Below, piece by piece: positions 1-8,710 of a DNA stretch of 64,000 bases. The translations under genes and the position numbers were made by a program. The notes below the pieces were generated by a model. It was not told the DNA's origin. It searched no databases and worked only from the letters and a program-made list of their open reading frames with translations. Numbering within the stretch: the first letter of the stretch is position 1; each line of letters starts with the position of its first letter. The stretch is from Thalassospira profundimaris WP0211 (GTDB lineage Bacteria > Pseudomonadota > Alphaproteobacteria > Rhodospirillales > Thalassospiraceae). The stretch is taken from assembly GCF_000300275.1 (NCBI RefSeq), contig NZ_AMRN01000012.1, positions 89,182 through 153,181 of the forward strand, read 5' to 3'.

Positions 1-27
1 AACGATTAGACAGACGGGTAGAGGCTC

Positions 28-810
28 ATGAAACAATTCTTCAAAACTGCGATTGCTGCGGTGGCAATGCTTGCTGCACCGCTTGGGGCAGCGTCGGCCA
101 GCGCGCTCGACAGCATCTCCGAGGCCGGTGTTCTCAAGGTTGCCGTGCCGCAGGACTTTCCGCCATTTGGTTCGGTGGGGACCGATATGCAGCCAAAGGG
201 CTATGACATTGATATGGCGGCCCTGATTGCCGAAGAGCTTGGTGTAAAGCTTGAACTGGTACCGGTCACCTCGAGCAACCGCATCCCATATCTCAACACC
301 GGCAAGGTCGATCTGGTGATTTCCAGCCTTGGCAAGAACCCGGACCGTGAAAAGGTGATCGATTTTAGCGATCCCTATGCACCGTTCTATAACGGCGTCT
401 TTGGCCCGGCTGATTTTTCGGTCGAAAAGGCAGCCGACCTTGTGGGTATGTCGGTTGGCGTGACGCGTGGTGCAATCGAAGATCTTGAACTGACCAAGAT
501 TGCGCCGTCTGACGTTGATATCAAACGCTACGAAGACAATAACGGCACGATTTCGGCCTTCCTGTCGGGTCAGGTAGATCTGATCGCGACTGGGAACGTG
601 ACGGCAGCCGCGATCATTGAACGCGACCCGCCGCGCAAGCCGGAGCCGAAATTCCTGATCAAAAACTCGCCCTGCTATGTCGGCCTGAACAAAGAAGAGC
701 CGGAACTCATGGCCAAGGTCAATGAGATCATCGCAGCTTCAATCGCCGATGGTCGTTTGAATGCGATTGCCGAAAAGTGGCTTGGTATTCCGCTTCCGGA
801 AAAACTCTAA
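28..810 (+). CDS. Amino acid ABC transporter substrate-binding protein
   Basis: Periplasmic receptor of a polar amino acid ABC importer. The first ~26 residues form a Sec signal peptide (basic start MKQFFK, Ala/Leu-rich core, cleavage near ASA-L). The rest is a family 3 solute-binding fold: an early GVLKVAVPQDFPPFG strand, a central PDREKVIDFSDPY segment typical of the family, and a C-terminal helix ending in EKWLGIP. Length (260 aa) is normal. A GTAGAGG ribosome site precedes the ATG. It is first in a four-gene operon with two permeases and an ATPase. The ligand cannot be read from sequence; glutamate, glutamine, cystine or a related amino acid are all possible. Confidence 0.93.
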   Translation: MKQFFKTAIAAVAMLAAPLGAASASALDSISEAGVLKVAVPQDFPPFGSVGTDMQPKGYDIDMAALIAEELGVKLELVPVTSSNRIPYLNTGKVDLVISSLGKNPDREKVIDFSDPYAPFYNGVFGPADFSVEKAADLVGMSVGVTRGAIEDLELTKIAPSDVDIKRYEDNNGTISAFLSGQVDLIATGNVTAAAIIERDPPRKPEPKFLIKNSPCYVGLNKEEPELMAKVNEIIAASIADGRLNAIAEKWLGIPLPEKL

Positions 811-845
811 GCTTTTTGGCTGATTGACAGGATCGTTATAGATCA

Positions 846-1517
846 ATGGCATATAAATTCGATTTCGGCGCCATCGTGCCGCATTGGCAACTGCTGTTTG
901 ACGGGGTCATTCTGACCACGGAGCTAACAGTCATCGGTGCTGTGGTTGGCGTCGGGCTCGGGATCATGGGGGCGTGGGCGCGTGCGTCGCGCGCCCCGGT
1001 GATCAGCCAGATTGTCGGTGTGTATGTGGAACTGATCCGCAACACACCGTTTTTGGTGCAACTCTTCTTTATCTTCTTCGGGCTTCCCGCACTTGGCGTG
1101 AAGCTGACTGAATTTCAGGCCGCCGTTTTGGCGATGATCGTCAATCTCGGTGCCTATTCCACGGAAATCATCCGGGCCGGCATTCTGGCTATCCCGCAAG
1201 GCCAGATCGAAGCAGCCCAAAGTCTTGCAATGAACCGGGTGCAAATTTTCCGTTATGTCGTGATTTTACCCGCACTCAAGAAAATCTGGCCGGCCCTTTC
1301 CAGTCAGATTGTAATTGTCATGCTGGGATCATCGGTCTGTTCGCAGATCGCGGCCGAGGAACTGACATTCGGCGCGAACTATATTCAGGCGCTTAATTTC
1401 CGGGCGTTTGAAGTCTATTTCGTGGTGACGGGTTTGTATCTTGTGATGTCGATCCTGCTTCGGATGGGCTTGAAGGTTCTCGGTAACTTCCTGTTTGAAC
1501 GGCGGCGTCATGTCTGA
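846..1517 (+). CDS. Amino acid ABC transporter permease 1
   Basis: Inner-membrane permease of the HisM/GlnP type, 223 aa, with about five hydrophobic helices. It carries the N-terminal family segment YVELIRNTPFLVQLFFIFFGLP and a downstream coupling-loop region (GQIEAAQSLAMNRVQIFRYVVLP-like) that contacts the ATPase. The gene lies 35 bp after the binding protein, and its 3' end overlaps the start of the next permease by 8 bp, so the two permeases are probably translationally coupled and form a heterodimer. Substrate unknown. Confidence 0.92.
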   Translation: MAYKFDFGAIVPHWQLLFDGVILTTELTVIGAVVGVGLGIMGAWARASRAPVISQIVGVYVELIRNTPFLVQLFFIFFGLPALGVKLTEFQAAVLAMIVNLGAYSTEIIRAGILAIPQGQIEAAQSLAMNRVQIFRYVVILPALKKIWPALSSQIVIVMLGSSVCSQIAAEELTFGANYIQALNFRAFEVYFVVTGLYLVMSILLRMGLKVLGNFLFERRRHV

Positions 1518-2163
1518 ATTTTCCCTGTGGGATATTGTTTATAACCTGTTGCTTGCCGCGCGCTGGACAGTGTTGCTGTCGCTTACGGCCTTTGTGCTTG
1601 GCGGGCTGGTTGGCTTGTTGCTTTTGATGGTGCGCACGGCTGGCAATCCGTGGGTGATCCGACTGGTGCGCGGCTATGTCGAACTGTTTCAGGGCACGCC
1701 GCTTTTGATGCAGTTATTCATTGTCTTTTTCGGCTTGCCACTGATCGGGCTGGATGTGTCGCCATGGGTGGCGGCAACCCTTGGCCTGACATTGTTCACC
1801 AGTGCGTTTCTGACCGAAATCTGGCGCGGATGTGTTGAATCGATTGGCAAGGGTCAATGGGAAGCATCGGCAAGCCTTGGCATGAATTTTACCCAACAGA
1901 TGCGCTATATCGTTTTGCCGCAGGCGCTTCGCATTGCCGTCCCACCAACGGTGGGCTTTTCGGTTCAGGTGGTCAAGGGAACAGCCGTGGCATCAATCAT
2001 CGGCTTTGTTGAACTGACCAAGGCCGGCACCATGATCACCAATGCCACCTATGAACCGTTTACGGTCTATGGCTGTGTGGCGGTGATGTATTTCCTGATT
2101 TGTTATCCGCTATCGCTTTTTGCCCGCCACCTCGAAGGAAAGTTCCGCCATGTCGCTCGTTGA
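1510..2163 (+). CDS. Amino acid ABC transporter permease 2
   Basis: Second HisM/GlnP-type permease (217 aa from the ATG at 1510; an in-frame TTG at 1495 is less likely). It repeats the same landmarks as its neighbour: VELFQGTPLLMQLFIVFFGLP near residue 60 and a GQWEASASLGMNFTQQMRYIVLPQALR coupling loop near residue 120. Presence of two different permeases implies a heterodimeric channel. The stop overlaps the start of the ATPase gene by 14 bp. Confidence 0.92.
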   Translation: MSEFSLWDIVYNLLLAARWTVLLSLTAFVLGGLVGLLLLMVRTAGNPWVIRLVRGYVELFQGTPLLMQLFIVFFGLPLIGLDVSPWVAATLGLTLFTSAFLTEIWRGCVESIGKGQWEASASLGMNFTQQMRYIVLPQALRIAVPPTVGFSVQVVKGTAVASIIGFVELTKAGTMITNATYEPFTVYGCVAVMYFLICYPLSLFARHLEGKFRHVAR

Positions 2164-2878
2164 ATTGCATGCCATCCATAAAAGCTTTGGCGAGCTCGAA
2201 GTTCTCAAGGGCATTGATCTTTCAATCGACGAGGGGCAGGTCATTGCCCTGATTGGTAAAAGCGGATCGGGCAAAAGCACGCTGTTGCGCACAATCAACG
2301 GGCTTGAGGTCATTGATGATGGTGTGATCATCGTTGATGGCAAAAAGATCAGCGACCGTGATGCGGATCTGCTTGGCCTTCGACTTCAGGTCGGCATGGT
2401 GTTTCAACAGTTCAACCTGTTCCCGCATTACACGGCCCTTGAGAACGTCATGCTGTCCCCGCAGGTCGTCAAAAAGCAATCCAAGGCCGAGGCTAAACAA
2501 ATCGCTGAGGAAATGCTGGCCAAGGTCGGCTTGGCGGACAAGATGATGCATTACCCCGATCAATTGTCAGGCGGGCAGCAACAGCGCGTGGCGATCGCCC
2601 GTGCACTGGCGATGAAGCCAAAGGTTCTTTTGTGTGACGAAGTGACATCCGCACTTGACCCCGAACTGGTCAACGAGGTTTTGGCGGTTGTCCGCCAACT
2701 TGCCGAAGAAGGCATGACGCTTGTCATGGTCACACACGAAATGCGTTTTGCGCGTGAAGTTTGCGACAAGCTGGTCTTTATGCATCAGGGCCGCATTCAT
2801 GAAACCGGCGATCCGGAAACGGTCTTTGCCAACCCGAAAACCCCGGAGCTTGCAAGTTTCGTTGGCGGTCTTGCCTGA
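2150..2878 (+). CDS. Amino acid ABC transporter ATP-binding protein
   Basis: ATPase that powers the upstream permeases; GlnQ/HisP family, 242 aa from the ATG at 2150. That start follows a GAAGGAAAG ribosome site; a start at 2120 would lie deep inside the permease gene. Walker A is GKSGSGKST at residues 36-44, followed by a Q-loop (MVFQQFNLFPH), the signature LSGGQQQRVAIARAL, Walker B (VLLCDEVTSALD) and the switch histidine in MVTHEM. All catalytic motifs are intact. It closes the four-gene importer operon. Confidence 0.94.
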   Translation: MSLVELHAIHKSFGELEVLKGIDLSIDEGQVIALIGKSGSGKSTLLRTINGLEVIDDGVIIVDGKKISDRDADLLGLRLQVGMVFQQFNLFPHYTALENVMLSPQVVKKQSKAEAKQIAEEMLAKVGLADKMMHYPDQLSGGQQQRVAIARALAMKPKVLLCDEVTSALDPELVNEVLAVVRQLAEEGMTLVMVTHEMRFAREVCDKLVFMHQGRIHETGDPETVFANPKTPELASFVGGLA

Positions 2879-3005
2879 TCCATATCGCGTCGTTCGTGAT
2901 GCTTTTATGACATCTGATGCGTAAAGCGCGGAAATGTTTAACGATTTCAGGTTGAGACGCTAGAACGGTTCCCGTGATGCCATGACAGGTTAGGGGACGG
3001 TTTCG

Positions 3006-4262
3006 ATGCAGGGTGATGGGGCAGGTGACGGCGTAAACGATGTTGGGGCTGGCCAAAAGGCCGGGCTGTCGCCAATCATGGCGGTTCTGGATCGCTATCC
3101 GTTTCTTGTGCTTGGCTTGCTGCTTGTTGGGGCTTTTGCCTCGTCGAGTGCTGCACCCTTGGCCGGGCTTTATGTTGTCGAAGGTTTGGGGCAAGCCCCC
3201 TGGAAGCTAAGCCTGGTGGCGATTGTCCAGGTGTGCGTGACGCTGATTGTGAACCGCACATTTGGGCGTGCGATTGACCGGGCGGTGCCGATCAAGTTCC
3301 TGCTGGTGACCAGTATTCTGTGCTTTGGCGTTGGGATGACCCTGCTGGGTCTGTTTCAGATTTACTGGGTTTATCTTGGCATTGCATCGATCCTTCTGGG
3401 AATTGGGTCCGGTGCGCTTTCGGTGATGTATTCATTCGGGCGCCTGTTTGCCGAACAGACCGGGCGCGATGTCGTCAAGTTCAACGGCTTCCTTCGCATC
3501 CAGACATCGCTTGGCTGGATGGTGGGGCCGGCGGCGTCCTTGTCATTTTATGGCGTCTATGGTTTTGCCCCGACCTATTATGCAATTGCCGGACTTGCCG
3601 CGAGCTGGTGTGTGACCTGTTTGGTGATTGTGCCGGGCGCATTTAAAACCCATCACCCCAACAGTCTGAAAACCGGGCAGAAAGTCCCCTTTAACTTTGG
3701 CCTGTTGTCGGCCTGCGTGCCGGTGTTTTTCATCGGGGCGGCCAATGTGGTGTTTGTTTCGGCAATGCCGCTTTATTTCTCGACCGAGTTGGGGCTGGTG
3801 GCGTCTTCGGCCGGATTTGCCCTGACGGTGAAATGCTTTGTCGAAGTGGTGGTGATCTATTTCTGCGCAACGCTGATCAAACGGGTGGGCGAGCGTAAGG
3901 GCATGTTGATCGCGGCCCTTTTTGGGGCGGTATTCTTTGGCCTGATTTATCAGGCGACGACACTTGTTGATGTGCTGGCCCTCGCGACACTTGATGGGCT
4001 TTATTACGGTATCTTTGCCGGGATCAGCATGACGTTCGTTCAAAACTTCGCCACCGATCAGCCCGGTGTTGCGACCAGTTACTATGTCAGCACGCTGTTT
4101 GTCGGTGGTTTGATCGGCAATCTTTTGACCGGGGTGGTGGCCAGTGCCTTTGATTTCCAGACGACCGTTTTGATGGCCTGTGCGTTTGCCTTTGTCGGGG
4201 CGGTGGTTTTGGCCGTGATGCGCGATGCAAAGCATTCTGCGCCGGTCGGGCAGGGTTCATGA
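3006..4262 (+). CDS. MFS transporter, sugar-efflux (SET) type
   Basis: Twelve-helix major facilitator protein of 418 aa with a ~24-residue soluble N-terminus. The region around residues 160-180 (GFLRIQTSLGWMVGPAASL) resembles the SetA/SetB sugar-efflux branch, whose members export sugars or analogues. That sub-family assignment rests on this remembered similarity and is moderate. A GGGGACGG ribosome site precedes the ATG. It stands alone between the amino acid importer and a UPF0178 gene on the same strand; no regulator is adjacent. Confidence 0.75.
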   Translation: MQGDGAGDGVNDVGAGQKAGLSPIMAVLDRYPFLVLGLLLVGAFASSSAAPLAGLYVVEGLGQAPWKLSLVAIVQVCVTLIVNRTFGRAIDRAVPIKFLLVTSILCFGVGMTLLGLFQIYWVYLGIASILLGIGSGALSVMYSFGRLFAEQTGRDVVKFNGFLRIQTSLGWMVGPAASLSFYGVYGFAPTYYAIAGLAASWCVTCLVIVPGAFKTHHPNSLKTGQKVPFNFGLLSACVPVFFIGAANVVFVSAMPLYFSTELGLVASSAGFALTVKCFVEVVVIYFCATLIKRVGERKGMLIAALFGAVFFGLIYQATTLVDVLALATLDGLYYGIFAGISMTFVQNFATDQPGVATSYYVSTLFVGGLIGNLLTGVVASAFDFQTTVLMACAFAFVGAVVLAVMRDAKHSAPVGQGS

Positions 4263-4300
4263 TGGCTTGACTTTGATCGCGTCCCGGCGATTATCGCGCC

Positions 4301-4774
4301 ATGAACGAAAATACTGAAAACACCCGTCCACGTTTGTTTGTTGATGCCGATGCCTGCCCGGTGAAGGCAGAATGCGAACGTGTGGCTGAACGCCACCGGA
4401 TCGAGATGATCATGGTATCAAACGGCGGCATTCGCCCGTCACGCAATCCGTTGATCAAGATCGTGATTGTGCCGCCGGAACCCGATGCCGCCGATGACTG
4501 GATTGCGGAAAACGCGCGCGCACGTGATGTGATCATTACCAATGATATTCCGCTGGCATCGCGCGGGATTGAAATCGGTGCCCGGGTTCTCAAAGCCAAC
4601 GGTCAGGAATTTACCGAGGCCAATATTGGCAATGCGCTGGCCGGGCGTGAAATCGCCGCCCATATGCGCGAAGTCACGGGCGAGCAAGGGCGGAATGCCG
4701 CCTTTACCCAGAAAGACCGATCGAAGTTTTCAAGCGCGTTGGAAGTTTTGGTGCAGGCCGTTCTGCGCGGCTGA
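4301..4774 (+). CDS. UPF0178 (YaiI/YqxD, DUF188) family protein
   Basis: Small soluble protein of 157 aa. It shows the family's N-terminal RLFVDADACPVKAE block, with a pair of conserved acidic residues followed by Cys, a middle DWIAENARARDVIITNDIPLA segment and the late RNAAFTQKDRSKFSSAL region. The Asp-rich pattern is PIN-like, so a nuclease-type activity has been suggested for the family, but no function is established. It begins 38 bp after the MFS gene, and probably shares its transcript. Confidence 0.88.
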   Translation: MNENTENTRPRLFVDADACPVKAECERVAERHRIEMIMVSNGGIRPSRNPLIKIVIVPPEPDAADDWIAENARARDVIITNDIPLASRGIEIGARVLKANGQEFTEANIGNALAGREIAAHMREVTGEQGRNAAFTQKDRSKFSSALEVLVQAVLRG

Positions 4775-4794
4775 TCGACATCCCCAAAAAACAC

Positions 4795-4823
4795 GGGCCG
4801 CCAGATGATGCATCTGACGGCCC
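4795..4823 (-). terminator. Intrinsic terminator of the aldehyde dehydrogenase gene
   Basis: GGGCCG-CAGATG pairs with CATCTG-CGGCCC. On the minus strand the stem is followed by GTGTTTTTT, so it reads as a rho-independent terminator about 80 bp past the dehydrogenase stop. The stem could also stop plus-strand readthrough from the UPF0178 gene, but there is no T-run in that direction. Confidence 0.75.
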
Positions 4824-4904
4824 GCACACAGGTCCTGATTTGGTGAGGGAACAGTTCTCACGAAATCAGGCTTCCCCCCTGCGTATCTTCATGAACAGCA
4901 AGGC

Positions 4905-6362
4905 TTAGAACGGATAGTGGCGCTTGCCGCTCTGGATCGTGATCCAGCGCATTTCGGTGAATTCATCAATCGATGCCTGGGATCCGAAACGGCCATAGCC
5001 GGACGACTTCACACCGCCAAACGGCATCTGTGCTTCGTCCTGAACGGTCGGGCTGTTGATGTGGCAGATGCCGCTTTCAATGCGTTTGGCAACTTCCATC
5101 GCACGCGGAATGTTGGTCGAGAAGACCGCAGATGACAGGCCATATTCGCTGTCATTGGCGATGCGAACGGCCTCGTCCTCGTCCCCTGCGCGAATGACAA
5201 CACAGATCGGGCCAAAGCTCTCCTCGGAATAGATTTTCATTGCCGGGGTGACGTGGTCAAGCAGGCTGGCATCCATCAGAACGCCGTCCTTGGCCTTGCC
5301 CGAACCGGCGACCAGTTTGGCACCCTTGGACACCGCGTCTTCGACCAGTTCCTCGATGCGATTGACCGCCTCGACACTGACAACACCGCCAAGGATGTTT
5401 TCGGCCTTGGCCGGATCGCCTGCGGTCAGGGTTTTGGCCTTGGCGGCCAGTTTGGCAACAAAGTCATCGGCAACCGCATTGTCAACAATCAGGCGTTCGG
5501 TCGACATGCAAATTTGGCCCTGGTTCATATAGGCGCCAAAGGCCGCACCATTAACCGCCTCATCAAGGTCGGCGTCATCCAGAACAAGGAACGGTGCCTT
5601 GCCACCCAGTTCAAGCAGAACCGGCTTAAGGTGTTCAGCCGCAAGCTTGGCAATGATGCGCCCGACACGGGTCGAGCCGGTAAAGTTGATGCGACGCACG
5701 GCCGGATGGGCAATCAGGGTTTCAACGATTTCCGGCGCATCTTCCGGGGCATTGGTCACAACGTTGACAACACCTTCGGGCGCGCCGGCTTCAACCAGGC
5801 AATCTCCGATCAAACGATGCAGGGCCGGGCAAAGTTCGGACGCCTTGAGAATGACGGTATTGCCACAGGCAAGCGGCATGGCAATCGCGCGCGTACCAAG
5901 GATCACCGGGGCGTTCCAGGGCGCAATGCCCAGAACCACACCAACCGGCTGACGAATGCCCATGGCCATCAGACCCGGCGTGTCAGACGGAATGACATCG
6001 CCCTGAATTTGTGTCGTCATGCCACCGGCTTCACGCAGCATATTGGCGGCAAGATGGGCGTTGAATCCACCCCACATGCGCGTGCTGCCGGTTTCATCAA
6101 GGACCAGCTGACCGAACTGATCGCCCTTGGCCTCCATGATGTCGGCAGCCTTAAGCAGGATCTTGCGCCGTGCGCCCGGACCCATTTTCGACCATTCCGG
6201 GAAGGCGGCGGCGGCGGCATCGGCGGCCTTGCGGGCATCGGCAGCATTGGCGGCCGCAGCCACGGTTGCGACTTCGCCAGTGACCGGGTTCTTGCGTTCA
6301 AAAGTGCGGTTGTTTGACGCACTTACGTCCTGATTGTTGATCAAAAGTTGGGCCTGATTCAT
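4905..6362 (-). CDS. NAD(P)-dependent aldehyde dehydrogenase, salicylaldehyde/vanillin dehydrogenase-like
   Basis: Cytosolic aldehyde dehydrogenase, 485 aa, oxidising an aldehyde to the acid. Landmarks are the Rossmann PWN (Asn150), FTGSTRVG near 228-234, general base Glu251 in LELGGK, and catalytic Cys285 in GQICMSTER. The QGQICMSTER context is that seen in salicylaldehyde and vanillin dehydrogenases (NahF/Vdh type), so an aromatic aldehyde is a reasonable guess; the true substrate is not shown. TGAATTTTCAGGAGAAACGTC just upstream gives an AGGAGA ribosome site. A divergent AraC-type regulator 394 bp away is the likely controller. Confidence 0.88.
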   Translation of the reverse strand: MNQAQLLINNQDVSASNNRTFERKNPVTGEVATVAAAANAADARKAADAAAAAFPEWSKMGPGARRKILLKAADIMEAKGDQFGQLVLDETGSTRMWGGFNAHLAANMLREAGGMTTQIQGDVIPSDTPGLMAMGIRQPVGVVLGIAPWNAPVILGTRAIAMPLACGNTVILKASELCPALHRLIGDCLVEAGAPEGVVNVVTNAPEDAPEIVETLIAHPAVRRINFTGSTRVGRIIAKLAAEHLKPVLLELGGKAPFLVLDDADLDEAVNGAAFGAYMNQGQICMSTERLIVDNAVADDFVAKLAAKAKTLTAGDPAKAENILGGVVSVEAVNRIEELVEDAVSKGAKLVAGSGKAKDGVLMDASLLDHVTPAMKIYSEESFGPICVVIRAGDEDEAVRIANDSEYGLSSAVFSTNIPRAMEVAKRIESGICHINSPTVQDEAQMPFGGVKSSGYGRFGSQASIDEFTEMRWITIQSGKRHYPF

Positions 6363-6563
6363 GACGTTTCTCCTGAATTTTCATTATCAGCCGGACTGCG
6401 ACGAAGCAAAATATTGCGCATGACCAAACGGTCAAACGTCGCCTGACACAGCAGGGTGATGACCCGGACCTTGGCCCGGTTGATGTATTTTTCGGAGGAT
6501 GCGGTCGCGTTTTTACCAAGATACTTCGCATCACGAAGTAAAATTGGTGGTTATCCTCCCCAC

Positions 6564-6589
6564 TGTTGTTTTGATGTGTCAAAATAACA
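6564..6589. promoter_or_regulatory. Near-perfect 26-bp palindrome between aldehyde dehydrogenase and araC-type gene
   Basis: Arms TGTTGTTTTGA and TCAAAATAACA flank TGTG, with one mismatch in 11 pairs. It lies in the divergent intergenic region, about 200 bp from the dehydrogenase start and 167 bp from the regulator start. Two direct repeats TTTGAC (6618-6623 and 6630-6635) follow 29 bp further on. Probably operator DNA; which protein binds is inference. Confidence 0.5.
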
Positions 6590-6683
6590 GGTTTGTATTC
6601 GTTGCATTCTTTTTGTTTTTGACGGTTTCTTTGACCTTTTTTCCAGTAGGCAATGGAAAGGTTCGAATGTAAAGGTGCCTAAA

Positions 6684-6710
6684 TTGACAATTTAAGACGA
6701 AAAATTGTAC
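6684..6710 (+). promoter_or_regulatory. Promoter-proximal dyad upstream of the AraC-type gene
   Basis: A consensus TTGACA at 6684-6689 overlaps a dyad ACAATTT (6687-6693) / AAATTGT (6702-6708) in AT-rich DNA 50-70 bp before the regulator start. A -35 element overlapped by a dyad would suit autoregulation. The -10 is poorly defined (TTATAC or TACATT are options). Confidence 0.35.
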
Positions 6711-6755
6711 ATTTATACCTATAACTATTTGGGAATAGATGGGCGATAAAAAGGC

Positions 6756-7730
6756 ATGATTGATCGACAAGGTCATCCGTTTTCGGCCTCTGGCCGGGAC
6801 GACGGTACCGAAAGCCCGTTTACGGATCTTGTCCCTGTCGCAGCACAGGCAATGATGGATCGTTTCGATCATCCGTTGTCGCAACAGGCCTGGGTAATGA
6901 ACGATCCAGCGCGGCGAGATCGCTGTTATGCAGTGTTGCTGCAAAGTGGCCGGGCCGAGGTTGGCTTGCGGCATGGCACGATCAGGTGTACGGCCCCCGC
7001 CCTGGTCTGGTTGCCGCTCGGTGAAACGCAGCGTTTCAGCGTTGGTCCCGGCAGTGATGGTTATTTGCTTTCCGTTGCGGAGGATCTGGTGGCACGCCAT
7101 TGCGGTGATGGCAGTTCAGTGGCAGGTGGTCTTGCCGGGACTGGCCTGCCTTTGCGCTTTGCCGCAGACACCGTTCATAACGTTACCCCGCAAGAGGGCA
7201 GTGGCAATCTGGTGTTGCTTGAGCGCAGCTTTGAAGCCATCCGGTCTGAGCTGATGGGAAATGCACTTGGTGCCAGTCTTGTGGTTGGCGCGCATTTACA
7301 TATCATTCTGACCATGGTTCTGCGTCTGGCAGAAGGCGTGATGGCGCAACGCAACCAGCATGGTCCGGGCTCAATCACCTTTCAGCGATTTTTGCAGGTG
7401 CTGGAGCTGCATTTTCGCGAACATTGGAATGTTGCCGATTATGCAAAGGCCCTTGGCGTCAGTGAACGCAGATTGGGGTCTGCGGTGTTGCGCGCAACCG
7501 GAAAGCCGCCCTTAACGATTATCCATGAACGTGTCCTGCGCGAGGCCTGCATGCGTTTGGAACAATCCCCGCTTGGTGTGGCGCAGATCGCGTATGGTTT
7601 GGGTTTTCGCGATCCAGCCTATTTCAGCCGGTTTTTCAAACGTTATATGGGGGAGGCACCCGGTGGCTATCGCCGGTTACGACGTGCGCACGAGCGTTTG
7701 CGTGATGATACTTTTGCGGCCTGGCCATAG
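6756..7730 (+). CDS. AraC/XylS-family transcriptional regulator
   Basis: 324-aa regulator. The C-terminal ~100 residues hold two helix-turn-helix motifs: the first near VADYAKALGVSERRLGSAV, the second in IAYGLGFRDPAYFSRFFKRYMGEAP, the classic family signature. The N-terminal ~200 residues resemble the XylS/feaR-type ligand-sensing half rather than a cupin with clear motifs. It is divergent from the aldehyde dehydrogenase gene across a 394-bp region with palindromic DNA, so an aromatic or aldehyde inducer and control of that gene are plausible inferences. Confidence 0.88.
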   Translation: MIDRQGHPFSASGRDDGTESPFTDLVPVAAQAMMDRFDHPLSQQAWVMNDPARRDRCYAVLLQSGRAEVGLRHGTIRCTAPALVWLPLGETQRFSVGPGSDGYLLSVAEDLVARHCGDGSSVAGGLAGTGLPLRFAADTVHNVTPQEGSGNLVLLERSFEAIRSELMGNALGASLVVGAHLHIILTMVLRLAEGVMAQRNQHGPGSITFQRFLQVLELHFREHWNVADYAKALGVSERRLGSAVLRATGKPPLTIIHERVLREACMRLEQSPLGVAQIAYGLGFRDPAYFSRFFKRYMGEAPGGYRRLRRAHERLRDDTFAAWP

Positions 7731-7852
7731 GCCCGGTTTCGCCACTTCAGGCGGAATAAAGATGGATTCCCCTCAGGATAGAAGGTTGCGTTGCCTTTTT
7801 TTGATCCTACTTGTCTGCTTTAACCGTAATAACAAAGTCATGACCTGTTAGT

Positions 7853-8710
7853 TTGATTGGATCGACGTTGCGTAAAGGCAAAACCCTGTTTCTTGGTCTT
7901 TTGGCCGTTCTTGTCCTGCCATTTGGCATCAGCCTGGCAGAAGACCCGCCGGGTGAAAAAGCCAAGGAACGCTATACGTGGCGCAATGCGCCACGCCATT
8001 CTTCGGGTGTGGCGCCTGATGCGGTCGCCAACCGGGATCAGGCGATTGTCATGGTGATGGCGGCCGAAACATTTGGCTGGCGCGCCTATTTCGCGGTTCA
8101 TCCATGGATTATCTATAAGCGTGCCGGTGAAACCCGATATACCCGCTATGACGTGGTGGGGTGGGGCAGCGGCAATGTGGTGCGCCAGAATTACGCGATC
8201 CCGGATGGTCTTTGGTATGGCTCGAAGCCGGAACTTCTGGCGGCCCATCGGGGCGAGGCGGCCGAAAAGCTGATCCCCGAGATCGAACAGGCGATCAAAT
8301 CCTATCCGTTCCCGCGCGAATATCGCAGTTATCCGGGCCCGAACAGCAACACCTTTATCGCCCATATCGGCCGGGAAGTGCCGGGGTTGAACCTTGATAT
8401 GCCAGCCAACGCAATCGGCAAGGATTATCGCCCGATCACAAATCCGGTTGGGCTTTCTTCCAGCGGACAGGGCGTGCAGGCCAACCTTTTGGGTGTCCTT
8501 GGTATGTCGCTTGGTCTGGAAGAAGGGATCGAGCTTAATCTGCTGGGGCTGAACTTCGGGATTGATTTCAACCGTCCGGCACTGCGTTTGCCATCGATTG
8601 GGCGATTGGGCATGGATAGTGTTGCGCAAACAACCGAAGCTTCGGAGCCCAACAGTGATCGTGCGGCCACCGAAACGGAAATTGATGTCGTCGCAGAACC
8701 AAGCAGTTAA
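7853..8710 (+). CDS. DUF3750 domain-containing exported protein
   Basis: 285-aa protein of unknown function. A hydrophobic N-terminus (KTLFLGLLAVLVLPFGISLA) looks like a signal peptide or anchor. The mature part includes features I associate with DUF3750: WIIYKRAGETRYTRYDVVGWGSG, and YPFPREYRSYPGPNSNTFIAHIGREVP around residues 140-170. The start is uncertain between TTG codons at 7853 and 7868; neither has a strong ribosome site. The last ~35 residues are polar and low in complexity. Its 3' end overlaps the convergent tspO stop by 4 bp. Confidence 0.7.
   Translation: MIGSTLRKGKTLFLGLLAVLVLPFGISLAEDPPGEKAKERYTWRNAPRHSSGVAPDAVANRDQAIVMVMAAETFGWRAYFAVHPWIIYKRAGETRYTRYDVVGWGSGNVVRQNYAIPDGLWYGSKPELLAAHRGEAAEKLIPEIEQAIKSYPFPREYRSYPGPNSNTFIAHIGREVPGLNLDMPANAIGKDYRPITNPVGLSSSGQGVQANLLGVLGMSLGLEEGIELNLLGLNFGIDFNRPALRLPSIGRLGMDSVAQTTEASEPNSDRAATETEIDVVAEPSS

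Noticed and set aside
5253..6317. 354-codon open frame antisense to the aldehyde dehydrogenase
   Set aside because: A typical shadow of a GC-rich gene on the opposite strand; its protein is Arg/Gly/Asn-rich and has no family match.
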